Below, one piece after another: positions 58,038 to 64,000 of a stretch of 64,000 nucleotides of DNA (position 1 is its first letter; each line of letters opens with the position of its first letter). Where the stretch lies: the NCBI RefSeq assembly GCF_013978595.1, contig NZ_JACDTZ010000002.1, forward strand, positions 186,001 through 250,000, written 5' to 3'. The notes below the pieces were generated by a model. It did no database searches. It was not told where the DNA came from and saw only the letters and a list, made by a program, of their open reading frames with translations. The position numbers and the translations under genes are program-made. This DNA comes from Corynebacterium haematomassiliense. Lineage in GTDB: Bacteria > Actinomycetota > Actinomycetes > Mycobacteriales > Mycobacteriaceae.

Positions 58038-58291
58038 CGTTGCCTATTCGCCGGAAAACCCGGCTCCGTGGAAGAAATCGTACAGTGCGAAACAGGAGGT
58101 CGCAACTGTTTGGCACGCGAGGCGGCCCGATGCTCTAGCGTGTCGTCGTTGCCGTAAAACTGCGCTGGGCGGATACCGAACAGTGCGTCGACGGCACCGA
58201 AGCAGCAGGAGAACTTGTCGTAGTCCACACGGGTCGCGCGTTTTCTGGTGATGGGTGTGTGACCGGGTGGCTGTGCCGGGTGTTGGCTGTG

Positions 58292-58432
58292 GATGCTTAC
58301 CCCAGGATGCTTACTTCTAAACGCTTACTTCTCGAGAGAGCCAGGGCGATGCCAGCCGCCGTACTCGATGGGTAAGCATCCTGGAGTAAGCATCTACGCC
58401 GAGTAAGCATCCTGGGGTAAGCATCTACGCCG
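58292..58432. repeat. GATGCTTAC/GTAAGCATC array with 24-bp inverted arms
   Basis: A 24-bp arm (58292-58315) has its exact complement at 58402-58425. A 31-bp unit is tandemly repeated at 58371-58401 and 58402-58432 (GTAAGCATC twice per unit). In total the 9-mer GATGCTTAC/GTAAGCATC occurs six times, with a near copy ACGCTTAC at 58321. It lies 40 bp upstream of the PH-domain operon. Iteron-like binding array or a mobile palindrome; function unknown. Confidence 0.88.
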
Positions 58433-58470
58433 GAACAGCCCAACCATCCCGGGCTGGTAGCGTGAGCGCC

Positions 58471-58965
58471 ATGTCAGACGCACCGCTGCAGCCTTTGCCC
58501 ACCTCGGTGGAGACGATGCACAAGGTCTCCCCGAAGTTGATGTGGCCGAAGCTGGTCAGCAACGCCATCTGGATGTTCTTCGTCTGCGGCGGGCTCTACC
58601 TCTGTTACCACGAGTGGGGCTGGGGTTTTCTCATCCCGCTGGGCTTGTTCGGCGTCTTTTTCATCTGGCGGTTTTTCCTCATCCCGTTCCAGGTGCGCAA
58701 CATGGGCTGGCTGGAAACGGACAATGAGCTGGTGTTGAGCAAGGGCAAGATGTTCCACACCATTACGGTGATCCCGTACGGGCGCATCCAGTTCGTGGAT
58801 GTGGAGTCCGGCCCGATCTCCCGCTCCCTCGGCCTGAAGGAGCTGAAGGTGCACACGGCGTCGAGCTCGTCGGATTCGGATCTTCCGGGCCTGCTCGCGG
58901 AGGACGCCGACGCGCTGCGCGACCGCCTGGCCGTCAAAGCCCGCGAGCGGATGAGCGGCCTGTGA
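58471..58965 (+). CDS. PH domain (bPH2/DUF304) membrane protein, YdbS-like
   Basis: The 164-aa protein has two N-terminal helices (about residues 28-67, NAIWMFFVCGGLYLCYHEWG) and a bacterial PH domain with ITVIPYGRIQFVDVESGPI and RSLGLKELKVHTA. Works with the next gene as a YdbS/YdbT-like pair. TAGCGT lies 7 bases upstream of the ATG (leaderless). The repeat array sits just ahead. Confidence 0.85.
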   Translation: MSDAPLQPLPTSVETMHKVSPKLMWPKLVSNAIWMFFVCGGLYLCYHEWGWGFLIPLGLFGVFFIWRFFLIPFQVRNMGWLETDNELVLSKGKMFHTITVIPYGRIQFVDVESGPISRSLGLKELKVHTASSSSDSDLPGLLAEDADALRDRLAVKARERMSGL

Positions 58966-60347
58966 GCACTGAGCACACCACGCCCGGCATGGAGGGCTAC
59001 CGCCGCATCCACCGCCTCACTCCACTGCTGCGCGTGTGGGCGTTCGTGCTGGCCCTGGCCACGATCGCGCTGTTCAACTTCACCATGCCCATCTACCACT
59101 GGGCGCAGCGCGAAAACGTCGGCGCGCGCGAGATTGCGTGGGCGGCGGCGGGTGCCGTCGCAGCGCTCGCGGTGATTTTCGCGGTCTCCCAGATCTGGTG
59201 GCGCCGCAGCGGCTTCAAAATCGGCGACGAGGAGGTGGAGGTGCGCCGCGGGGTGCTCACCAACCAGGTCCGCGCCGCGCGCTACGACCGCATCCAGGCC
59301 GTCGACGTCATCGAATCCTTCGCGCCGCGCATCTTCGGCCTCGCGTCGGTGCGCATCGAGGCTGCCGGCAACGCGCAATCCGCCATCGACATCACCTACC
59401 TGCCGCGCGATGAAGCGGAGGAGGTGCGCGCGCAATTGCTGCGCCGCATCGGGGGACCGCAGAAGCAGTTGCCTATCGACGCCTCCGGCCCGAACCTCGT
59501 GCCCCCAATCCCGATCCGCAGGTCGCTCATCGGCACCGCGTTCCAGATGTCCACGCTGTTCACCATCGCGTGGGCGTTCGTACCGATTTGGACGGACCTG
59601 ACCGCCGCGGCGATCATCCCGGTGCTGGTGGGGTTCCTGCCACGGATCTGGCGCACCATCGACCAGTCCTGGCGGTTCACCTGCACCAAGGAGGGGGAGA
59701 TGTTCCACCTCACGTACGGGTTGGCCAACCGCCGTCGTCAAGCGGTGCCACGCTCGCGCATCCACGCGGTGCAGCTGCGCCAGCCGATGTTCTGGCGGCT
59801 GTTCGGCTGGTGGACCGTCTCCGTTGTGGTGGCGGGCTACGGCTCGGAGCGCAACAAGCAGACCGGCACCTCGAAACTTTTGCCGGTGGGCACGTGGGAG
59901 CAGGCGAAGGCGATGGTGGACGCCATCGGGCCGATGACTGGCAGCGACCTGACGGATCTTGCTAGCGTCGACTACCGTTCGCCGCGCGGCGCCCGGTGGG
60001 TCTCGCCGATCGATTGGAAGCGCCAGACCGTCACCATCCGCGACGGCGCAGTCGCCGCGACGGCCGGCCGGCTGGGCCGCTGGTATCAGATGGTGGAAAC
60101 CCCGCACATCCAGGAGCTGGCGTTCGAGCAGGGCCCGCTGCAGCGCGCCCTCGGCCTGGCCAACGTGGACCTGGACATGGTGCCCGGCCCGTTCAGTGTC
60201 TCCCTGCGCGATGTGGGGGAGGCGCAGGCGCGTGAAATCGTCGATAAGCTGCGGGCCCGCAAGCTCCCGCCGATGCAGGTCACGGACCCCTTGTCAGATG
60301 CCGCCGACGAACCCGAGCTGGCGCCACGCCTCGTAGACGGCGACTGA
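58962..60347 (+). CDS. PH domain (bPH2) membrane protein, YdbT-like
   Basis: The 461-aa protein has several helices and three PH modules; the repeated signature is RAARYDRIQAVDVIESFAPR, then QAVPRSRIHAVQLRQPMFWR and a third around HIQELAFEQGPLQRALGLAN. GTG start overlapping the preceding stop. Its last 13 residues (EPELAPRLVDGD region) are encoded by a 39-bp sequence that recurs at 60761-60799, antisense to the 3' end of trmL. Confidence 0.88.
   Translation: MSTEHTTPGMEGYRRIHRLTPLLRVWAFVLALATIALFNFTMPIYHWAQRENVGAREIAWAAAGAVAALAVIFAVSQIWWRRSGFKIGDEEVEVRRGVLTNQVRAARYDRIQAVDVIESFAPRIFGLASVRIEAAGNAQSAIDITYLPRDEAEEVRAQLLRRIGGPQKQLPIDASGPNLVPPIPIRRSLIGTAFQMSTLFTIAWAFVPIWTDLTAAAIIPVLVGFLPRIWRTIDQSWRFTCTKEGEMFHLTYGLANRRRQAVPRSRIHAVQLRQPMFWRLFGWWTVSVVVAGYGSERNKQTGTSKLLPVGTWEQAKAMVDAIGPMTGSDLTDLASVDYRSPRGARWVSPIDWKRQTVTIRDGAVAATAGRLGRWYQMVETPHIQELAFEQGPLQRALGLANVDLDMVPGPFSVSLRDVGEAQAREIVDKLRARKLPPMQVTDPLSDAADEPELAPRLVDGD
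60309..60347. repeat. 39-bp direct repeat, left copy (att-like)
   Basis: Exactly repeated at 60761-60799; with one mismatch the similarity extends 8 bases to the left. This copy forms the 3' end of the PH-domain gene. Confidence 0.95.
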
Positions 60348-60419
60348 GCTTACGACAAGTTCAGGGTGTCACGGTGTTTCTACGCTATTTATTTGTGCGA
60401 TGTTTGGCTATATGGCTTG

Positions 60420-60527
60420 ATGCTCAAGATTCTCGCTCGCTTTATAAGAAAGGACCCCTGGTGGCGCATCGTGGAGAGGCTTTGCAGGGGGACCGTTGAT
60501 GCAAAATATATATCAACAGCCAAGTAG
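60420..60527 (+). CDS. Possible 35-aa basic peptide in AT-rich insert
   Basis: ATG at 60420 opens MLKILARFIRKDPWWRIVER and ends ...YISTAK. Basic and amphipathic with a Trp pair, resembling toxin-like small peptides. There is no good ribosome binding site. Coding status is uncertain; it lies in the 60348-60760 insert, whose base composition is far less GC-rich than the rest of the window. Confidence 0.25.
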   Translation: MLKILARFIRKDPWWRIVERLCRGTVDAKYISTAK

Positions 60528-60625
60528 CTAGGTAAAACTGATCACTTTTACCCCCGTATGTAGATGGGATAAGCAGCATTCACTTACTACTGTTCAGCCG
60601 GAAGCGATCAACATACACTAGGCAC

Positions 60626-60799
60626 ATGGTCGCAAGAATCGTGAGAAACGAAGAGGGATTCTTGGTCGCTGTCGGCTCATCTGAGGTCACGGACGAAGAT
60701 GTCCGGATGTTGGTTGCGGATCGTCTGGAATCGGTACTCGAGGATCTAGACCCCGCCGAGGAACCCGAGCTGGCGCCACGCCTCGTAGACGGCGACTGA
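60626..60799 (+). CDS. Small 57-aa ORF fused in frame to the duplicated tail
   Basis: MVARIVRNEEGFLVAVGSSE opens an acidic 57-aa protein whose last 12 residues (EPELAPRLVDGD) are identical to the end of the PH-domain protein because the 39-bp repeat is read in the same frame. TGTTCA (60591), 17 bases, TACACT (60614-60619), then 6 bases to the ATG form a good leaderless promoter. It overlaps the 3' end of trmL in antisense. No known family. Confidence 0.5.
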   Translation: MVARIVRNEEGFLVAVGSSEVTDEDVRMLVADRLESVLEDLDPAEEPELAPRLVDGD

Positions 60800-61210
60800 C
60801 GCGGAGTTGGTCAGGTTCATGCTGCGCCGCGCAGGCAGCATCGGGATGCGCACCTCCCGCGTGATCCGCGGGTGGGCGAGGTGCTCTACGGGGATGCCGT
60901 TGGCCTCGTTGCCGAACAGCAGCGCGTCGCCGTCCTGGTAGGACACCTCGTGGTAATGGTGCTCGGTGTGCGCGGTGAACGCGAAGATGCGCGAGTCGGG
61001 GATGGCGTCGAAGCAGGCGTCGATGTCCGGGTGGATGATCACGTCCGCTAGGTCGTGGTAGTCCAGGCCAGCGCGTTTGAGGTGCTTGTCGTCGAAGTTG
61101 AAGCCGAGCGGCTCGACGAAGTGCAGCTGTACCCCGGTGTTGGCGGCGAGGCGGATGGCGGCGCCGGCGTTGCCGCCGATGGCCGGGTTGTCGTAGATCA
61201 GGTGGAGCAC
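60746..61210 (-). CDS. trmL: tRNA (cytidine(34)-2'-O)-methyltransferase TrmL
   Basis: The 154-aa SPOUT methyltransferase has LIYDNPAIGGNAGAAIRLAA at the start, ALLFGNEANGIP in the SAM-binding knot and IPMLPARRSMNLTNSASVAV near the end. It methylates the wobble ribose of tRNA-Leu. The GTG start lies 7 bases from TAGACT (leaderless). The C-terminus EAWRQLGFLGGV falls in the 39-bp repeat, so its last residues may have been rewritten by the insertion event. Confidence 0.93.
   Translation of the reverse strand: MLHLIYDNPAIGGNAGAAIRLAANTGVQLHFVEPLGFNFDDKHLKRAGLDYHDLADVIIHPDIDACFDAIPDSRIFAFTAHTEHHYHEVSYQDGDALLFGNEANGIPVEHLAHPRITREVRIPMLPARRSMNLTNSASVAVYEAWRQLGFLGGV
60761..60799. repeat. 39-bp direct repeat, right copy (att-like)
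   Basis: Identical to 60309-60347. This copy is part of the trmL 3' end (antisense) and supplies the tail and stop codon of the 57-aa ORF. Confidence 0.95.
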
Positions 61211-61217
61211 GCCTGAC

Positions 61218-61227
61218 AGTCTAGGAT
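61218..61227. promoter_or_regulatory. Overlapping divergent -10 elements of trmL and folD
   Basis: AGTCTAGGAT contains TAGGAT (+, 61222-61227) and TAGACT (-, 61223-61218), sharing two bases. Each is exactly 7 bases from a GTG start (61235 and 61210), within a 24-bp intergenic space. Polymerase cannot hold both at once. Confidence 0.65.
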
Positions 61228-61234
61228 TGGGGCC

Positions 61235-62107
61235 GTGACTGCGATCAAACTGGACGGAAAACTCTACCGCGAGGAGATTTTCGCGGATTTGAAGGAGCGC
61301 GTGGCTCGTCTCAAGGCTGAGCACGGCGTCACCCCGGGCCTGGCCACGGTGCTGGTGGGGGAGGACCCGGCGAGCCAGAACTATGTGCGCATGAAGCACA
61401 AGGACTGCGAGGAGCTGGGGATCGCGTCCATCATGAAGGAGCTGCCGGGCGATAGCACTCAGGAGGAGCTCGAGGCGCTTATCGACGAGCTGAACCACGA
61501 CCCGGCCGTCACCGGCTACATCGTCCAGCTGCCGCTGCCGAAGCACCTGGACGAAAACCGCATCCTGGAGCTGATTGATCCGTCCAAGGACGCCGATGGG
61601 CTGCACCCGGTGAACCTGGGCAAGCTCGTGCTCAACGAGCCGGCGCCGCTGCCGTGCACCCCGAACGGCTCCATCAAACTGCTGGAGCGCTTCGGCGTGG
61701 ATTTGAACGGCGCGATCGTCTGCGTGATCGGCCGTGGCGTGACGGTGGGCCGGCCGATCTCGCTGATGCTCACCGCCCGCGACGTCAACGCCACCACCGT
61801 GCTGTGCCACACCGGCACCAAGGACCTGGCCGCGGAGACCCGCCGCGCCGACGTGATCATCGCCGCCGCCGGAAAGCCGCACATGATCACCGCGGACATG
61901 ATCAAGGAAGGCGCCGCGCTTCTCGACGTCGGCGTGTCCCGCGTCGACGGCAAAACCGTCGGCGACCTGCACCCGGACGTGTGGGAGAAGGCCGGCTGGG
62001 TCTCCCCGAACCCGGGCGGCGTGGGCCCGATGACGCGCACGTTCTTGGTGCGCAACATCGTGGAAAACGCGGAACGCCAAGCCGGCATCGGCCAGGACGC
62101 CAGCTAG
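61235..62107 (+). CDS. folD: Bifunctional methylenetetrahydrofolate dehydrogenase/cyclohydrolase
   Basis: FolD interconverts 5,10-methylene-THF, methenyl-THF and 10-formyl-THF with NADP. The 290-aa protein has the catalytic Lys (K54 in [14 protein letters not shown]), [10 protein letters not shown], the Rossmann [14 protein letters not shown] and the C-terminal [20 protein letters not shown] start, leaderless. Confidence 0.97.
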   Translation: MTAIKLDGKLYREEIFADLKERVARLKAEHGVTPGLATVLVGEDPASQNYVRMKHKDCEELGIASIMKELPGDSTQEELEALIDELNHDPAVTGYIVQLPLPKHLDENRILELIDPSKDADGLHPVNLGKLVLNEPAPLPCTPNGSIKLLERFGVDLNGAIVCVIGRGVTVGRPISLMLTARDVNATTVLCHTGTKDLAAETRRADVIIAAAGKPHMITADMIKEGAALLDVGVSRVDGKTVGDLHPDVWEKAGWVSPNPGGVGPMTRTFLVRNIVENAERQAGIGQDAS

Positions 62108-62159
62108 GGCGTGAGCCGGTTTGGCAAGTAGCAGGATCCAGCTGCCTGGGAGCGACCGG

Positions 62160-62498
62160 TTGAGTACGGAGCTTCCGGACGGGCTGACGCTGGACAACCC
62201 CCACGACCGCGGCGCCGCCGCCTCGCCGTTGCCCGTTGTGGTGCAGCGGGTGATGGCCGCACTGTTCGTGGTGGGTTTCGTGCTCTCGGGGCTTTACGCG
62301 GCCACGGAGCACTGGCGCCGCGCCACGTTCACCCTCGGCGCGGCCATGCTGTGGCTCACCGTGATGCGCCTGACCTGCGATTCCAAAGTGATCGGCCTGG
62401 TGGCGGTGCGCTCGAAGCGTTTCGACGCGCTGTTTACCACCGCCCTTGGCGCGGCCATGCTGTGGCTGTCCTGGTCGGTGGACGCCCTCGGGTCGTAG
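62160..62498 (+). CDS. DUF3017 family membrane protein
   Basis: The 112-aa protein has three helices (about residues 28-50, 60-75, 92-110) after the DNPHDRGAAASPLPVVVQR segment typical of DUF3017, which commonly follows folD in mycolata. TTG at 62160 lies 7 bases after GGGAG; the frame also opens at a TTG at 62121. Function unknown. Confidence 0.78.
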   Translation: MSTELPDGLTLDNPHDRGAAASPLPVVVQRVMAALFVVGFVLSGLYAATEHWRRATFTLGAAMLWLTVMRLTCDSKVIGLVAVRSKRFDALFTTALGAAMLWLSWSVDALGS

Positions 62499-62577
62499 CG
62501 CACACGTTCGGTAATTCGGAGCTGCGTGTCGGCGGGCTTCGTAGGGTTGAAGCTGTCGTTTCCCCAGGAGGTCCCGC

Positions 62578-63873
62578 ATGACAGATTCCCACCCGAGTAT
62601 TTTCTCGTTCACCACCGACATCCCCGGCACCGAGGTTGAGGTCACCGTGTCGGTGAAGTCGATTTACGAGGACGAACCGTCTCCCCAGCAAATTGATTTT
62701 GCCCGCAAGATGACGGCCGAGCTGTCGGCCGCTGTGTCCGAGTACACGCCAGTGCAGCCGTGGCGTACCGAGTCTTTGGATGCCTACGTCGTGCTGGCCA
62801 ACACCCACCAACTGCTGGATTTGGGGCGCGATTCCGTTGACACCACCCCTTCACAGGCGCGCCGCTACTTCGCGGAAGCCGCCGACAACCTAGAGATTCT
62901 CAAAGAATGGGACCCACGCTTCACCACCGCGTACTACCAGGCCAGGAAGTGCGAACAGGCGGCCGGCAACTTCCTCATGGGTGAGCTTGAGGAGTTTCAC
63001 AATTGCTTAGAGACGTGGATGCCAACGCGCCTGGGAGGCGACAGTCCCACAGAGCGAGTCGTGGTGGTGGACGATTTGCAGACGCAGGAAAGCTTCGCCG
63101 CCACGCTCACCCCGGACCACGAGGCGGTGAGCGTGAACATGCTGGACGCGGACGAGGTGGACGACTACTTCGCGGTCGGCCGTACCGTGTACCCGGTGCC
63201 GATGTACCCGGACGGGACGGTGATTTCGCGGCTTGCTACATCGGTCTACGTCGACGACATGCGCATCACCTACCTTGTGCACACCGAAGATGAGGCGTTT
63301 CCGTTGCTGAAGGAGCTCGGCGAGACCGCCGAAGAATTCTGTAGTCTCACCTGCGGTTACACGCCGGTGGAGTACTACACCGAACTCGCCTACGCGAAGC
63401 AGCTGGACAACCTGGTGTATTCCCCGCGCTTCGACGAGGACGGGGTGTACCGCCGCAACCTGCTGGACATGTACGCGTACTCGTTGTCGGTGATGAGCAA
63501 CTTTGACGAGGTGTATGAAGTGCCCCGCGACTTGGCCCGCAGCGCGGCGAAGCTCAACGAGGAGATGCGTGTCGACGCATCAGTCGAGCTGGCCCGCACC
63601 ATTGGGCACTGGCTGCCACGCGACATCTCGGAGCTCATCCCGCGCGGCTGGACCGACGCCAGCAACCAGGAATTCTCGCTTGCACTTGAAGATGGGCTGA
63701 ACCTGCTCCCGGGCCGCCGATTCGTGGCGGTGTTCGACCACCAGTCGCCAGAAGAGTACGGGGAGACGTGCTTGCCGAACCGGGAGCAGCTATACCCGTT
63801 TGTGTACGGGCATGTGGCGGAGGCGGACATCTTCGACCTGCGTCACGCCCAGATTTTCCTGGGCGACGTGTAG
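62578..63873 (+). CDS. Hypothetical acidic protein
   Basis: The 431-aa soluble, acidic protein has no domain I recognise. The N-terminal third contains paired helices (AYVVLANTHQLLDLGRDS, then YFAEAADNLEILKEW and YYQARKCEQAAGNFLMGELE) that could be TPR-like; the centre is beta-rich with two blocks ending VYPVPMYPDGTVISRLATS, and a Cys pair FCSLTCGY. AGGAGG lies 6 bases before the ATG. Confidence 0.7.
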   Translation: MTDSHPSIFSFTTDIPGTEVEVTVSVKSIYEDEPSPQQIDFARKMTAELSAAVSEYTPVQPWRTESLDAYVVLANTHQLLDLGRDSVDTTPSQARRYFAEAADNLEILKEWDPRFTTAYYQARKCEQAAGNFLMGELEEFHNCLETWMPTRLGGDSPTERVVVVDDLQTQESFAATLTPDHEAVSVNMLDADEVDDYFAVGRTVYPVPMYPDGTVISRLATSVYVDDMRITYLVHTEDEAFPLLKELGETAEEFCSLTCGYTPVEYYTELAYAKQLDNLVYSPRFDEDGVYRRNLLDMYAYSLSVMSNFDEVYEVPRDLARSAAKLNEEMRVDASVELARTIGHWLPRDISELIPRGWTDASNQEFSLALEDGLNLLPGRRFVAVFDHQSPEEYGETCLPNREQLYPFVYGHVAEADIFDLRHAQIFLGDV

Positions 63874-63893
63874 CCCGCGGATATCCTGGCACC

Positions 63894-64000
63894 ATGCCTA
63901 ACCACGCAGCTGAATCCCACCACGCAGCCGACCCCGTCCTCGTTGTCGCCGACATCCACCTCGGCCGCAAGCAGCACGGCGACAAGAAGACCGGCCCCGG
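63894..64000 (+). CDS. 3'-truncated gene at window edge, possibly metallophosphoesterase
   Basis: Only 35 residues are visible: MPNHAAESHHAADPVLVVAD then IHLGRKQHGDKKTGP. The VVADIHLG block resembles the D-x-H metal motif that opens calcineurin-like phosphoesterases; nothing more can be said. TATCCT lies 6 bases upstream of the ATG (leaderless). Confidence 0.4.
   Translation, partial: MPNHAAESHHAADPVLVVADIHLGRKQHGDKKTGP

Noticed and set aside
57995..58228. 77-codon ORF on the minus strand beyond the Abi gene
   Set aside because: Overlaps the Abi 3' end and a hairpin, has no ribosome binding site and no recognisable domain; likely chance in a GC-rich spacer.
63635..63985. 116-codon minus-strand ORF at the right end
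   Set aside because: Lies antisense to the end of the 431-aa gene and the start of the next one; composition (Arg/Pro/Ser/Gly) is typical of shadow frames.

Overview
The window is about 64 kb of a high-GC actinobacterial chromosome and almost certainly comes from a Corynebacterium. The evidence is gene order: an ESX/type VII locus beside rplM-rpsI-glmM, then alr-tsaE-tsaB-rimI-tsaD-groES-groEL-whcB-sigD-rsdA-guaB-guaB3-guaA, followed by an EsrISR-type envelope-stress system. There are also perfect or near-perfect matches to corynebacterial McbR, LexA and HrcA (CIRCE) operators. Many starts lack a ribosome binding site and have a TAnnnT -10 hexamer 6-8 nt upstream, as expected for leaderless mRNAs in this group. 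I saw no rRNA, tRNA, CRISPR array or complete insertion sequence.

Layout. 1-8.6 kb: an ESX secretion locus with eccB (cut by the window edge), mycP, eccD, eccC, a secretion-associated gene broken by a frameshift, and an esxB-esxA pair. 8.9-9.9 kb: rplM-rpsI. 9.9-14.3 kb: a DUF222/HNH protein, glmM, and a compact three-gene operon that looks like an EspC-type partner plus a Cys/Glu-Pro-rich protein. 14.3-20.6 kb: a degenerate alpha/beta hydrolase, a membrane protein, alr and the t6A genes tsaE/tsaB/tsaD with rimI. 20.7-31.1 kb: groES-groEL1, whcB, sigD-rsdA, DUF5319, guaB, guaB3, an Aer-like PAS protein and guaA. 31.1-34.0 kb: esrI divergent from esrSR. 34.0-42.4 kb: a divergent cluster (flavoprotein against a dipeptide-type ABC transporter plus a CMD/AhpD-fold fusion) around a perfect McbR operator. 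42.4-43.8 kb: an orphan EsrI-like PspC protein and an odd spacer with two identical 89-bp repeats. 43.8-46.2 kb: SOS-controlled imuA-imuB. 46.2-52.4 kb: lipoprotein, Suc/Fer-like protein, HAD phosphatase and a metQ-metQ-metN-metI methionine importer. 52.4-58.0 kb: WYL regulator, DinB/DUF664 protein, dnaE2 (third mutasome partner) and an Abi/HEPN defence gene. 58.0-60.8 kb: a 24-bp inverted-repeat array, two bacterial PH-domain proteins, and a 450-bp AT-rich insert bounded by copies of the trmL 3' end. 60.7-64 kb: trmL, folD, DUF3017, an unknown protein and the start of another gene.

Themes. Sulfur/methionine control appears twice (McbR box, metNIQ). Damage-induced mutagenesis is split between imuAB and dnaE2. 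The most striking signal is not a gene. A short oligonucleotide, TTGC(C/T)TATCGACG, recurs 22 times in its 11-base core (25 times as the 8-mer), on both strands, in at least three reading frames and in spacers. In five genes it forces a rare ATA codon. This suggests a DNA-level function such as a DNA-uptake, Chi-like or chromosome-organising sequence.
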